This document shows, piece by piece, positions 1 through 10,681 of a DNA stretch of 64,000 nt. The stretch covers positions 7,502,001 to 7,566,000 of the forward strand of contig NZ_JADBEK010000001.1 in the NCBI RefSeq assembly GCF_014873145.1. Direction: 5' to 3'. The translations under genes were made by a program, and so were the position numbers. The notes beneath the pieces are model-generated. The model searched no databases. It saw nothing but the letters and a program-made list of their open reading frames with translations, and was not told the DNA's origin. The DNA is from Nonomuraea angiospora. Lineage in GTDB: Bacteria; Actinomycetota; Actinomycetes; Streptosporangiales; Streptosporangiaceae. Position 1 is the first letter of the stretch. Each line of letters begins with the position of its first letter.

Positions 1-320
1 GCGGCGAAGCTGGACTCACCCTCCTCGCCGGCGGTGAGGATGTTCTCGACGCAGGTGAGCACGGCCACATCGCCCAGCACGGTCGTGTCGACGTCGGTCA
101 GCACGAACTGGATGTAGGTGGTGTTGGCCATGATCAGGGCCCACGACCGCAGCACCTCGGACCGGCCGCTGAGCAGGGTCCAGCCCGGGTGGACGCAGCT
201 CACCTGGTCGTCGGCGGTGTCTTCGGCCCAGATCTCGGTCATCTTGTCGAGATCCGCGTTCTCGATCGCGGCGTAGAACTCCTGGTTGATCGTCTCGATC
301 GCGACGGTGTCGACGCTCAT
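1..320 (-). CDS. NTF2/SnoaL-like protein, 3' end cut by window edge
   Basis: The visible N-terminal 106 residues read MSVDTVAIETINQEFYAAIE and continue through a WAEDTADDQVSCVHPGW segment, the typical alpha-helix then beta pattern of a SnoaL-like NTF2 fold. Such proteins are small cone-shaped barrels that bind or turn over small hydrophobic ligands, and the substrate cannot be predicted. The ATG start overlaps the folP stop (ATGA), so it is probably translated from the fol mRNA. No signal peptide or membrane segment is seen. The C-terminus lies outside the window. The fold is fairly sure; any folate role is only inferred from position. Confidence 0.75.
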   Translation of the reverse strand, partial: MSVDTVAIETINQEFYAAIENADLDKMTEIWAEDTADDQVSCVHPGWTLLSGRSEVLRSWALIMANTTYIQFVLTDVDTTVLGDVAVLTCVENILTAGEEGESSFA

Positions 321-1174
321 GTGTTGGCTCCGGCTCTCTTCCATGCGGCTGCCACGCGTACGGCATCGGCGTTGGGGCCCACCTCGTGGACGCGTACGCA
401 CCAGGCGCCCGCCTGGGCGGCCAGCGCGGTCACGGCCAGCGTCGCGTCGTCGCTGCGGCTGAACGGCCGGGGTGCGCCGTCAGGACCTGCCAGCAACCGC
501 CCGAGGAAACGCTTGCGCGACGCTCCGATGAGCAGTGGATAGCCCAGCTCGGCCAGCTGGGGGATCCCGGCCAGCAGCGCCCAGTTGTGCTCGGCGTTCT
601 TGGCGAAGCCCAGGCCGGGGTCGAGCACGATCTGCTCCTCCGTGACGCCCTCGGCCAGGACCAGATCGACCCGCTTGCCGAGCTCCTCGCGGACCTCGGT
701 GACCACGTCGGCGTAGACCGCGCGGCTTTCCATGTCATGGCTGTGGCCGCGCCAGTGCATCACGACGTACGGGACGCCGGTCGCGGCCACCACTCGCGGC
801 ATCTCCGGGTCGGCGAGACCACCGCTCACGTCGTTGACCAGCCGCGCCCCCGCCTCGACCGCGGCCTTGGCCACCTCGGCCCGCATCGTGTCGACGCTGA
901 CCGCCACTCCCTCGGCGTTGAGCGCCCTGATCACGGGGACGACCCTGGCCAGCTCCTCCTCCAGGGACACCCTGGCCGCGCCGGGGCGGGTGGACTCGCC
1001 ACCCACGTCGACCAGGTCGGCCCCCTCCTGAACCAGCTCAAGGCCATGCTGGATGGCGGCCGCCTCGTCGAACCACAAGCCGCCGTCGGAGAACGAATCG
1101 GGGGTCACATTGACCACACCCATGACGAGGCACCGATCCGCACCTCCCGGCACGCTGATGGGCACGCTAGTCAT
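317..1174 (-). CDS. folP: Dihydropteroate synthase
   Basis: Joins p-aminobenzoate to hydroxymethyl-dihydropterin pyrophosphate in cytosolic folate synthesis; this is the sulfonamide target. All family signatures are present in 285 residues: GVVNVTPDSFSDGG near the start, GADLVDVGGESTRPGA around residue 55, the NDVSGG loop, and GASRKRFLG near the C-terminus. The length is normal. It lies 58 bases after folE on the same strand and its stop overlaps the next gene's start, so it belongs to a ftsH-folE-folP-NTF2 operon. No folB or folK is seen before the window edge. Confidence 0.97.
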   Translation of the reverse strand: MTSVPISVPGGADRCLVMGVVNVTPDSFSDGGLWFDEAAAIQHGLELVQEGADLVDVGGESTRPGAARVSLEEELARVVPVIRALNAEGVAVSVDTMRAEVAKAAVEAGARLVNDVSGGLADPEMPRVVAATGVPYVVMHWRGHSHDMESRAVYADVVTEVREELGKRVDLVLAEGVTEEQIVLDPGLGFAKNAEHNWALLAGIPQLAELGYPLLIGASRKRFLGRLLAGPDGAPRPFSRSDDATLAVTALAAQAGAWCVRVHEVGPNADAVRVAAAWKRAGANT

Positions 1175-1232
1175 GGGCCAAGCCTAGGCGCTCCCCCACA
1201 CATGTTGACATCGTGGGTACCCCGTTCGGTCA

Positions 1233-1807
1233 TCAACGACCCAGGATCAGCGCCATCGCCTCAGATCGGGTCTTGTCGCTCGTGCGGAAATCGCCGCGAA
1301 CCGCCGAGGTGACGGTCTTGGCGCCCGGTTTGCGTACGCCGCGCATCGTCATGCACAGATGCTCGGCCTCGACCACCACGATGACTCCGCGCGGCTCCAG
1401 AACCCGCATGAGAGCGTCGGCGATCTGGGACGTCATGCGCTCCTGGACCTGGGGGCGGCGGGCGAACACGTCGACCAGGCGAGCCAGCTTCGACAGGCCC
1501 GTCACCTGGCCGCGGTCGTTGGGGATGTAGCCCACGTGGGCCACACCGTGGAACGGGACCAGGTGGTGCTCGCAGGTCGAGTAGACCTCGATGTCCCGGA
1601 CGAGCACCATCTCGTCGTGATCGACGTCGAAGACCTTGGTCAGGACGTCTTCGGGCTTCTGGCCGAGCCCCGAGTACTGCTCGGCCATGGCTCGGGCGAC
1701 CCGGGCCGGGGTGTCGAGGAGGCCGTCGCGGTCGGGATCCTCGCCGATGGCGTAGAGGATCTCGCGTACGGCCTTCTCGATCCGGCCCAGGTCAACGTCG
1801 TACTGAG

Positions 1808-1811
<4 letters not shown>
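1233..1811 (-). CDS. folE: GTP cyclohydrolase I (FolE type 1)
   Basis: Converts GTP to 7,8-dihydroneopterin triphosphate, the first step of folate synthesis. The 192-residue protein carries the zinc ligands in [10 protein letters not shown] (about residues 78-87) and in HLCMTMRG near residue 150, plus the [11 protein letters not shown] segment. I chose the GTG at 1811 because it overlaps the ftsH stop (GTGA) and the product then starts [16 protein letters not shown], the usual family N-terminus. The open frame extends upstream only as an overlap with ftsH. The 4-base overlap implies translational coupling to ftsH. Confidence 0.96.
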
Positions 1812-3802
<1,991 letters not shown>

Positions 3803-4040
3803 CCGATGCGGAACCCCTTGCGGGCCCGTCCCTTCCTGACCATGGCCTGGAACCCCGGGCTGGCCCGGGGCCGCGGCATCCGGCACCGCGACTTCTGACT
3901 ACCCGAGGGGGACGCGCGGTCACCCTCCAGGAGTCTGAAGGTACACCGGCAGAGCGCACGGGGGGACCCGCCCGCTACACCGGTCTTGCCCTATCAACGT
4001 ACGTCACCTTGCGCGGTGTTCCCGGCCGTGGTCCAGATTG

Positions 4041-4592
4041 CTACTTGTAAACGTGTGGGGCCAGTGTGCCGATGAACGGCAGATTGCGGTATCGCTCGGC
4101 GTAGTCGAGGCCGTAACCGATGACGAACTCGTTGGGAATGTCGAACCCCACGTATTTCACATCGATCGGCACCTTCACCGCGTCGGGTTTCCGCAGCGCG
4201 GTGCAGATCTCAAGTGAGGCCGGATTACGCGACTTCAGGTTTTCCAACAGCCAGTGCAGGGTCAGGCCGGAGTCGATGATGTCCTCGACTATCAGCACGT
4301 CGCGGCCCATGATGTCGGTGTCGAGGTCTTTCAGCACGCGTACGACGCCGGATGACTTCGTCCCCGCGCCGTACGACGACACCGCCATCCAATCCATTTG
4401 CACGGGCACGTGCAGGGACCTGGCCAGGTCGGCCATCACCATGACGGCGCCCTTCAACACGCCCACGAGCAGCAAGTCTTTACCCGCGTAGTCCTCGTCG
4501 ATCCGCCCGGCAAGCTCTTTGATCTTGGCCTGGAGCTCGTCCTCGGGAATGAGGACATTTTCCAGGTCATTGCCCATGTCGGCAGCGTCCAC
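4041..4592 (-). CDS. hpt: Hypoxanthine phosphoribosyltransferase
   Basis: Purine salvage enzyme making IMP or GMP from hypoxanthine or guanine and PRPP. The 183-residue protein has the PRPP-binding motif [13 protein letters not shown] (about residues 100-112), the flexible-loop region near [11 protein letters not shown], and [19 protein letters not shown] near the C-terminus. GTG start at 4592 with AAGGAA upstream; an in-frame ATG five codons later is a weaker alternative. It follows tilS by 10 bases, the usual tilS-hpt-ftsH arrangement. ftsH has its own 240-base upstream region and is probably transcribed separately. Confidence 0.96.
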   Translation of the reverse strand: MDAADMGNDLENVLIPEDELQAKIKELAGRIDEDYAGKDLLLVGVLKGAVMVMADLARSLHVPVQMDWMAVSSYGAGTKSSGVVRVLKDLDTDIMGRDVLIVEDIIDSGLTLHWLLENLKSRNPASLEICTALRKPDAVKVPIDVKYVGFDIPNEFVIGYGLDYAERYRNLPFIGTLAPHVYK

Positions 4593-4602
4593 CTGTGGTT
4601 CC

Positions 4603-5607
4603 TTATGCGATGGGACTGATGGCGAGTATCAGGGTGCCATACCGCCGGACAGCGGACAGACCCCCGGGCAGGTCCACGGCCTTCTGTCCGTGCCAGCTCG
4701 TGACCAGCCGGTCCACGGCCAGCACGTGCGTGGCCGAGAGGCCCCCTGACGGGGCTCCGGCCGCAATGGCCGCCCGCCGCAGCACCCGCCGCCTGACGGC
4801 GCCGGGGAGCTTCTCCAGCTCTGGCACGGCCAGTGTCACCGATCCCGGAATATCGCTTAGAGCGCAATTTTGGTACGCCATTTCGGCCCACCCGTCGAGG
4901 GCGTCGGCGTCCTCCCGCGCCATCCCCGCGGTCCTCGCGAGCGCCTCGGCCACTCCCGGGCCCAACTCCGCCTCGAGGACGGGCAGGACCCTTCTTCGCA
5001 CGCGGACCCTCGTGTAGCGGGGATCCTCGTTGTGGGGGTCGTCCCAGGGGTCGAGCCCCATGGCCTCGCAGGCCCTGACGGTGGTGGCCCTGGGGAGGTT
5101 GAGGAACGGCCTGCGGTAGCGCCCGCTGCGTGCCGCCATCCCGGACAGCGATCTGAGGCCGCTCCCCCTGGCCAGGCCCAGCAGCACCGTCTCCGCCTGG
5201 TCGTCGCGGGTGTGCCCGAGCAGGACCGCCTCCGCCTGGAGCCGCTCCGCCGCCTGGGCCAGCGCGGCGTACCTCGCCTCCCGCGCCGCCGCCTCGGGGC
5301 CGCCCTCGGTGCCGACCGTGACGGTGAGCACTTCGGCCGGGCTCAGGTCCAGCCGCCGGGCCCCGATGTCCGCCACCGTCCGGGCCCGTTCGGCGGAGCC
5401 GGGCTGGAGCTGGTGGTCCACGGTGAGCAGTCCCGCCCTGAGGCCCGCCCGGGGCGCCACGAACGCCAGCGCCGCCGCCAGCGCCAGGGAGTCGGCTCCG
5501 CCGCTGCAGGCGGCCAGCACGAGCGCGCCTTTCCCGACGTCGGCCAGCACCTCACGCACTGCCCGGCGCACGTCGGCTACGGCTGGATGTGGACCCACGG
5601 GTGCCAT
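4603..5607 (-). CDS. tilS: tRNA(Ile)-lysidine synthetase
   Basis: Modifies C34 of the CAU-anticodon tRNA-Ile to lysidine so that it reads AUA. The 334-residue protein shows the N-type ATP-pyrophosphatase loop [14 protein letters not shown] (about residues 34-47) and the [20 protein letters not shown] motif that contacts ATP and tRNA. The start [15 protein letters not shown] was chosen because upstream codons encode only low-complexity Arg/Gly/Trp sequence. The C-terminal domain is short, as is common in actinobacteria. Adjacent to hpt, as in many bacteria. Confidence 0.94.
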   Translation of the reverse strand: MAPVGPHPAVADVRRAVREVLADVGKGALVLAACSGGADSLALAAALAFVAPRAGLRAGLLTVDHQLQPGSAERARTVADIGARRLDLSPAEVLTVTVGTEGGPEAAAREARYAALAQAAERLQAEAVLLGHTRDDQAETVLLGLARGSGLRSLSGMAARSGRYRRPFLNLPRATTVRACEAMGLDPWDDPHNEDPRYTRVRVRRRVLPVLEAELGPGVAEALARTAGMAREDADALDGWAEMAYQNCALSDIPGSVTLAVPELEKLPGAVRRRVLRRAAIAAGAPSGGLSATHVLAVDRLVTSWHGQKAVDLPGGLSAVRRYGTLILAISPIA

Positions 5608-6058
5608 TCTCACCCCCCGCCACCCACCCCAACGCCACCCACCCCAACGCCACCCGCACCGGCCCACACCAGGCCGCCCGCTGTCCGCACCCGGCCGCCC
5701 GCCGTCGGAGGGCGCCGGACTCCACCGCACCACGACCCGCCGACGCGGCGCTCCAAGAGAACCGGGCGCCGGCCTCACGCACTTGCGCCGACGGTTGCCC
5801 GCGCTGCCGTTGCCTGCGCCGCGTGCCCTCCGCCGCCGGCCGTCCGCCGCGTGGCCTGCGCCGCGTGCCCTCCGCCGCCGGCCGTCCGCCGCGTGGCCTG
5901 CGCCGCCGCGTGGCCTGCGCCTGCCAGCAGGCCGCCCGCCGGTAACCGGCTGCGCTGGTCATGCGGGCGCCCACCGAGGGCACCCGCATACCGGCTGTTC
6001 ATGGGCGGTGAGCCCGTCGCAGCGCGCGGTCGGCCTGCTGGCAGGCGGGCCGGGCGGG
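5608..6058. repeat. Non-coding gap with a 42-bp minisatellite and 15-bp repeats
   Basis: No convincing gene lies in this 451-base gap between tilS and the metalloprotease. Positions 5621-5650 hold a perfect 15-bp unit twice. Positions 5812-5910 hold a 42-bp unit starting with gcctgcgcc at 5812, 5854 and 5896: two complete copies and a third that is truncated and partly deleted. The composition is almost entirely G and C. Frames across it give only low-complexity Arg/Ala/Gly sequence, so I read it as slippage-prone spacer DNA. Confidence 0.7.
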
Positions 6059-7135
6059 TCAGGCTGGGAGGGCTGGGGTGCCGATGACGCGGCTGATCCA
6101 GGCGTCCGGGTCGGAGATCTCCGGCGTCGTCGGAAGCGTCTCGGGAGAGGTCCAGATCTTGTTGAAGCCATCCATCCCCACCCGGTCCACCACCTTCCGC
6201 ACGAACGCCGACCCCTCCGCGTACTGCTTCATCTTGAGGTCGATCCCCAGCAGCCGCCGCACCGTACGGTCGAGGCGGGAGCCGCCCTCCCGGCGCTGGG
6301 CGAACTTGGCGCGGATATCGCCCACCGAGGGCACCACGGACGGGCCCACCGCGTCCATGACGTAGTCGCCGTGCCCCTCCACCAGGGTCATCACGGCCGT
6401 CAGGCGGTCGAGGATCTCCTTCTGGCCCGGCGACTGGATGGCGTCGATGAGGTTGCCCTCCCCGCCGCGCACCACGTCGGCCACCGTGTCGGCGGCGTTG
6501 CGGAGGCGTTCGAGCAGCGTGGGCAGGTCGAGGTCGGAGGCGAGCAGGAACTCGGTCATCTGCGACCGGACGTATTCGCGCAGCCACGGCACCCCCGTGA
6601 ACTGCACCCGGTGCGTCTCCTCGTGCAGGCACACCCACAGGCGGAAGTCGTGCGGGTCGACGCCCATCTCGCGCTCGGCGTGGACGATGTTGGGGGCGAC
6701 GAGCGTCAGCCGGCCCGTGGGCTCCTGGCCCGTGGGGTCCGGCGGGAGGAACAGCTCGTACTGCCCGAGGACCCGCGAGGCGAGGAAGGCCAGGACGGCC
6801 CCGACCTCGACGCCCGTGATGCGGGAGCCCACGGCGGTGACGATGGCGGGCGGCTGGTTGTCGGCGCTGCCCATGCGCTCCGTCAACGGCTCGAGCACCA
6901 CACGGAAGCCCTCGACGTTCGCCTTGATCCAGCCGGGCCGGTCGACGATGGTCGCGGCCTGCGGCGCGGCCTCCGCGTGGATCTTGGTGAACTCGCGTAC
7001 GTGGCCCTCGGCCTCACGCGACAGGGTACGGAGCTCGGCGACGGCCTGCCTGGCCTCCTCCCGGCTCACTTGAGGACCGGGGCGCACCAGGCGCGTGCCG
7101 GTCGTGACGGCCAGATCCCAGTCGATCACCTGCAT
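6059..7135 (-). CDS. Zinc-dependent metalloprotease of the DUF2342 / F420-associated family
   Basis: About 358 residues starting MQVIDWDLAVTTG, the usual opening of this actinobacterial family (often labelled coenzyme F420 biosynthesis-associated or zinc-dependent metalloprotease). The zinc site is HEETH, within LWVCLHEETHRVQF near residue 200. No signal peptide is seen, so it is probably cytosolic. The physiological substrate is unknown. ATG at 7135 is preceded by ggtgga; a GTG three codons upstream is also possible. It sits between dacB and tilS, a conserved neighbourhood in actinomycetes. Confidence 0.88.
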   Translation of the reverse strand: MQVIDWDLAVTTGTRLVRPGPQVSREEARQAVAELRTLSREAEGHVREFTKIHAEAAPQAATIVDRPGWIKANVEGFRVVLEPLTERMGSADNQPPAIVTAVGSRITGVEVGAVLAFLASRVLGQYELFLPPDPTGQEPTGRLTLVAPNIVHAEREMGVDPHDFRLWVCLHEETHRVQFTGVPWLREYVRSQMTEFLLASDLDLPTLLERLRNAADTVADVVRGGEGNLIDAIQSPGQKEILDRLTAVMTLVEGHGDYVMDAVGPSVVPSVGDIRAKFAQRREGGSRLDRTVRRLLGIDLKMKQYAEGSAFVRKVVDRVGMDGFNKIWTSPETLPTTPEISDPDAWISRVIGTPALPA

Positions 7136-7166
7136 ACCGTCCACCGTACGTGCTCGATGCCCAACC

Positions 7167-7389
7167 CGCGAAGGAGCGCCGGTGTCTGGACTGAGGAGGG
7201 AGGGAGCGAAGCGACCGAGTGACGAGGGAAGACACCGGACCCCAGCGACTGAGCCGCGATCCGAAGGATCGCCATGAGCACGCGAAGGAGCGCCGGTGTC
7301 TGGACTGAGGAGGGAGGGAGCGAAGCGACCGAGTGACGAGGGAAGACACCGGACCCCAGCGACTGAGCCGCGATCCGAAGGATCGCCAT
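7167..7389. repeat. Identical 109-bp element in tandem (7167-7275 and 7281-7389)
   Basis: Two copies of 109 bp with no difference that I can find, separated by 5 bases (gagca), giving a 114-bp period. Each copy carries an 8-bp inverted repeat, ccggtgtc and gacaccgg, about 46 bases apart, a purine-rich middle (gagggagggagcgaagcgac), and a second small hairpin, gatcc-gaa-ggatc. It lies between the dacB stop and the upstream end of the metalloprotease. There is no transposase or good reading frame inside, so it may be a non-autonomous repeat or encode structured RNA. Confidence 0.9.
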
Positions 7390-7400
7390 AAACCCGGCGA

Positions 7401-8822
7401 TCAAGAGCGGGCCACGGTGGCGGCGAGGCGGTCGAGTACGGGTTCGGCCGTGGCCGGGACGCGGTCCGCCATGAACGCGAAGGTCACCAGCCGCCCGTCC
7501 TTCGTGGTCGCCATGCCCGCCAGCGTGTTGACGTTGTTCAGCGTGCCGGTCTTGGCGCGTACGAGCCCGACCTGCCCCCTGCTGTCACTCCCCGTGAACC
7601 GCCGCCCGTTCCCCAGCGTGCCGGAGAAGCCCGCGATCGGCATGCCGGAGGCGACGGCGTGCAGGTTGGGCTGGCTCGTGGAGCCGGCCATGGCGATCAG
7701 CTTGGCCAGGGCGCTCGGGCTGATGCGGTTGCGGATGGACAGGCCGCTGCCGTCGGAGAGCGAGATCCCCGACGCGGCCCCGAGCCGCTGGAGCACCGCC
7801 ACCACCGCCTTGGTGCCCCCTTCGAACGACGCCTCCTGGCCTTCCTTGATGGCCACGTGCCTGGCCAGGGCCTCGGCCATGTCGTTGTCACTTCGGGTGA
7901 GCGTGTGCTCGACGAGGGAGTAGAGCGGGGCGGAGTCCACCCGGCCCAGCTCGGGGGCGCCCTCCGGGGCCTTGTCGGGCTTCACGGACCTGGAGACCGT
8001 GATCCCCTGCTTGGCCAGCAACTTGGCGAACGCCGCGGCGGCGTACTGGGGCGGGTTGGAGACCCGGGGCCGGTGGAAACGGGGATTCTGGCGGCCTTCG
8101 TCGATGGTCAAGGCGTAGACGGGCGCGACCTCGCCGTCCGGGACGTAGTTCGGCTTCCAGCCGGGCGCGATCGGCGAACCGACGAACAACGAGGTGTCGT
8201 ACGAAAGGGTGATTTTTCGAAGGTTTTGCGACTTGAGGGTGGCGGCCGTGCGGGCCGCCAGGGTGGCGAGGGACGCCTGCTTCGGGTACGTCGGTTTGGC
8301 CGACGGGCCGGCCAGCATCGGGTCGCCGCCCCCGACCAGGATCGCCGTGCCCGGCTTCGCGCCCTGGACGACCCTGGTGGACAGCCGCGTGTCCGGGCCG
8401 AGGGAGGCGAGGGCCGCGGAGCACGTGACGATCTTCGTGGTCGAGGCCGGGACGATGGGGGTGTCGGCGTTGGCGGCGAAGATCCGCTCGCCGGTGGCCG
8501 CGTCGAGCACCACGGCGCCCACGTGGGAGCCGAGCGCTTCGTCACCCAGGGCACTGGTGAGCTGGCGCGTCAAAGTACCCTTAGTCGGGAGAGGTCCGCC
8601 CCCTGACTTCACCGAAAGCTGGGCCAGCACAGGCCCTGAGGTGACCACGGGGACGGAGGGAGACCCTTCCGGCGGGGACGCCGTCGGCTTGGTCGGTGGA
8701 GACTGCCTCGTCAACGCGCCCAGGCTGAAGTCGGTGGTCATCGCGTAAACGCCGATGACGATCGTCAGGGCCTGCAGCACGGCGAGAGTGGTCAACATCA
8801 CCCACCGGTCGTGCCGCGCCAC
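7401..8822 (-). CDS. dacB: D-alanyl-D-alanine carboxypeptidase/endopeptidase (PBP4 type, S13)
   Basis: Trims or cleaves peptidoglycan stem peptides outside the membrane. In 473 residues there is an N-terminal membrane or signal segment (about 8-27), a Pro/Ser-rich linker, then the penicillin-binding triad: SxxK as S127-TT-K130, SxN in TRSDNDMAEALARH, and KTG in RAKTGTLNNVNTLAG. Length matches actinobacterial PBP4. It is divergent from ppa with a 137-base shared upstream region. The end of the gene abuts the 109-bp tandem repeat, which would be in its 3' untranslated region. Confidence 0.95.
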   Translation of the reverse strand: MARHDRWVMLTTLAVLQALTIVIGVYAMTTDFSLGALTRQSPPTKPTASPPEGSPSVPVVTSGPVLAQLSVKSGGGPLPTKGTLTRQLTSALGDEALGSHVGAVVLDAATGERIFAANADTPIVPASTTKIVTCSAALASLGPDTRLSTRVVQGAKPGTAILVGGGDPMLAGPSAKPTYPKQASLATLAARTAATLKSQNLRKITLSYDTSLFVGSPIAPGWKPNYVPDGEVAPVYALTIDEGRQNPRFHRPRVSNPPQYAAAAFAKLLAKQGITVSRSVKPDKAPEGAPELGRVDSAPLYSLVEHTLTRSDNDMAEALARHVAIKEGQEASFEGGTKAVVAVLQRLGAASGISLSDGSGLSIRNRISPSALAKLIAMAGSTSQPNLHAVASGMPIAGFSGTLGNGRRFTGSDSRGQVGLVRAKTGTLNNVNTLAGMATTKDGRLVTFAFMADRVPATAEPVLDRLAATVARS

Positions 8823-8959
8823 GTCGTCTGCCTCTCTCCTGTGTTCGCCTACGAGACATTAACGCCCAACCGGGGGTTCCCGGGGGCTTGAGTGCGGGAG
8901 ACGAAGCCGAACCAGGCACTGCCCGGTGAAGCGGAATCGGCCCATGAGAAAGGACCGCG

Positions 8960-9451
8960 GTGGAGTTCGACGTCGTCGTTGAGATTCCGAAGGGGAATCG
9001 GAACAAGTACGAAGTGGACCACGAGACCGGGAAGATCAGGCTCGACAGGCTCCTGTTCACCTCCACGCAGTATCCCGCCGACTACGGCTTCATCGAGAAC
9101 ACCCTCGGCGAGGACGGCGACCCGCTGGACGCGCTGGTGCTGCTGCAGGAGCCGACCTTCCCCGGGTGTTACATCACCTGCCGGGCGGTCGGCATGTTCA
9201 GGATGACGGACGAGAAGGGCGGCGACGACAAGGTCCTCTGCGTCCCCTCGACCGACCCGCGGATGCACCACATCCAGGACATCCACCACGTGTCGGAGTT
9301 CGACCGCCTGGAGATCCAGCACTTCTTCGAGGTCTACAAGGACCTGGAGCCGGGCAAGTCCGTCGAGGGCGCCAACTGGGTCGGCCGCATCGAGGCCGAG
9401 GCCGAGATCGAGCGCTCCTTCCGCCGGGCCAAGGAGGAGGGTCACCACTGA
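8960..9451 (+). CDS. ppa: Inorganic pyrophosphatase
   Basis: Hydrolyses pyrophosphate in the cytosol to pull biosynthetic reactions forward. The 163-residue protein starts [20 protein letters not shown] and carries the metal-binding signature [12 protein letters not shown] around residue 55. Family I soluble enzyme of normal length. GTG start at 8960 with aaagga upstream. It is transcribed away from dacB and converges on the NlpC/P60 gene with only 5 bases between the two stops. Confidence 0.97.
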   Translation: MEFDVVVEIPKGNRNKYEVDHETGKIRLDRLLFTSTQYPADYGFIENTLGEDGDPLDALVLLQEPTFPGCYITCRAVGMFRMTDEKGGDDKVLCVPSTDPRMHHIQDIHHVSEFDRLEIQHFFEVYKDLEPGKSVEGANWVGRIEAEAEIERSFRRAKEEGHH

Positions 9452-9456
9452 CCCCC

Positions 9457-10560
9457 TCAGCGGGGCCTGGTGGCGCCCACCAGGTCCCCGCGCCAGATCG
9501 AGGCGACCCGTACGACGTCGCCGGTCTGCGGCGCGTGCACCATCTGACCGTTGCCGACGTAGATCCCGACGTGGTGGATGGTGCCCGGATCGCTGCTGAC
9601 GTAGCCGAAGAACAGCAGGTCGCCCCGTCTGAGCTGGTCCATCGGCACGTGCGGGCCCGACGTCCACTGGGTGCCCGTCCAGTGGTCCAGCTGTATGCCC
9701 ACCTTCTCCCAGGCCCGCATCACGAGCCCTGAGCAGTCGTACGTATCCGGGCCGGCGGCCGCCCACACGTACGGCTTGCCCAGCTGGGTCAGCGCCCAGT
9801 CGGCCGCCACGTCGCCCATGGCCGAGCCCCCCGTGGCCATGCTCTGCAGTGACGCGGCCCGCTGCCTGGCCAGCAGCTCGGCGCGGGTGCGCGCCGCGTC
9901 CACCCGGCGCTGGAGGACCACCGTACGAGCCTGCAGCTCCGCCGTCTCCTGCCGCTGCCGGGCCACCGCCTGCTCGGCCACTGTCTTGGCCAGCGCCACC
10001 CGCTCCGTGAGGACCCGGTGCGCGGCGTAGGCGTTCGCGGCCTGCGTGCGCAGGATGGCGGCCACCTCCTGCGCGTCGCGCAGGCTGTCGAGTATCGCCG
10101 CCTGCTCGCTCCGCATCTGCGCCAGCAGGCTCGCTCTGTGCAGGACCTCCGCCCTGTCGCCCTGATCGACCAGCATGCTGACGACCGGGGTCGTCAGCCC
10201 CAGCCCGCCGTAACTCTCCACCGCGAGCAGCGCGACGGCCCGCCTGGCCCGCTCGACCTCCGCGTCCGCCGACGCCAGCCGCGCCCTGGCCTGCGCGTAG
10301 GTCTGGTCGGCCTGCTGGAGCCTGACCAGCTCGCCGTTGTACGCCTCCACCAGCCGCTCCACCGCGGCCGCCATCCCGTCCAACCGCGACTGCGCCGTGG
10401 CCAGGTGGGCACTGGCCGCCCCCAGCTCTCTCGAACGGTCCCGCGCGGCCTGGCGGGCCTTGCGCACCTCTCGTGAGGAGGGGACAGGGTCGGCCGCGAC
10501 GGGCGGGCAGAGAGCGACGACCAGGCAGCACACGAGGAGCCCGGCCCGGAATGCGCGCAT
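9457..10560 (-). CDS. Secreted NlpC/P60 peptidoglycan hydrolase with coiled-coil N-terminus
   Basis: Signal peptide (MRAFRAGLLVCCLVVALC, cut after VAA), then roughly 200 residues of Ala/Arg/Glu-rich heptad sequence predicted as coiled coil, then a C-terminal NlpC/P60 domain. Catalytic Cys is in TYDCSGLVMRAW, His in IHHVGIYVG, with a third site near HAPQTG. This layout matches RipA/RipC-like DL-endopeptidases that cleave peptide crosslinks during growth or division. ATG at 10560 chosen for ggggga just upstream. Product about 367 residues. The coiled coil may be autoinhibitory, as in relatives. Confidence 0.92.
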   Translation of the reverse strand: MRAFRAGLLVCCLVVALCPPVAADPVPSSREVRKARQAARDRSRELGAASAHLATAQSRLDGMAAAVERLVEAYNGELVRLQQADQTYAQARARLASADAEVERARRAVALLAVESYGGLGLTTPVVSMLVDQGDRAEVLHRASLLAQMRSEQAAILDSLRDAQEVAAILRTQAANAYAAHRVLTERVALAKTVAEQAVARQRQETAELQARTVVLQRRVDAARTRAELLARQRAASLQSMATGGSAMGDVAADWALTQLGKPYVWAAAGPDTYDCSGLVMRAWEKVGIQLDHWTGTQWTSGPHVPMDQLRRGDLLFFGYVSSDPGTIHHVGIYVGNGQMVHAPQTGDVVRVASIWRGDLVGATRPR

Positions 10561-10681
10561 TGGTCCCCCCGGAAACACATGGTTACTCTATGCACACAGT
10601 TCCCGGCAATTCACTCACGTAACGTGATCGCCGCATGCGGATTCAGGCGGGCCAGGATGAGGAGGGCGACAGGGTCGTGGG

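Noticed and set aside
5552..6638. Minus-strand proteins covering the 42-bp minisatellite
   Set aside because: They consist of Arg/Ala/Gly low-complexity sequence out of frame with the neighbouring genes; non-coding repeat DNA is the simpler reading.
7167..7389. 109-bp tandem element as an insertion sequence
   Set aside because: There is no transposase frame, no target-site duplication, and the copies are adjacent rather than dispersed within the window.
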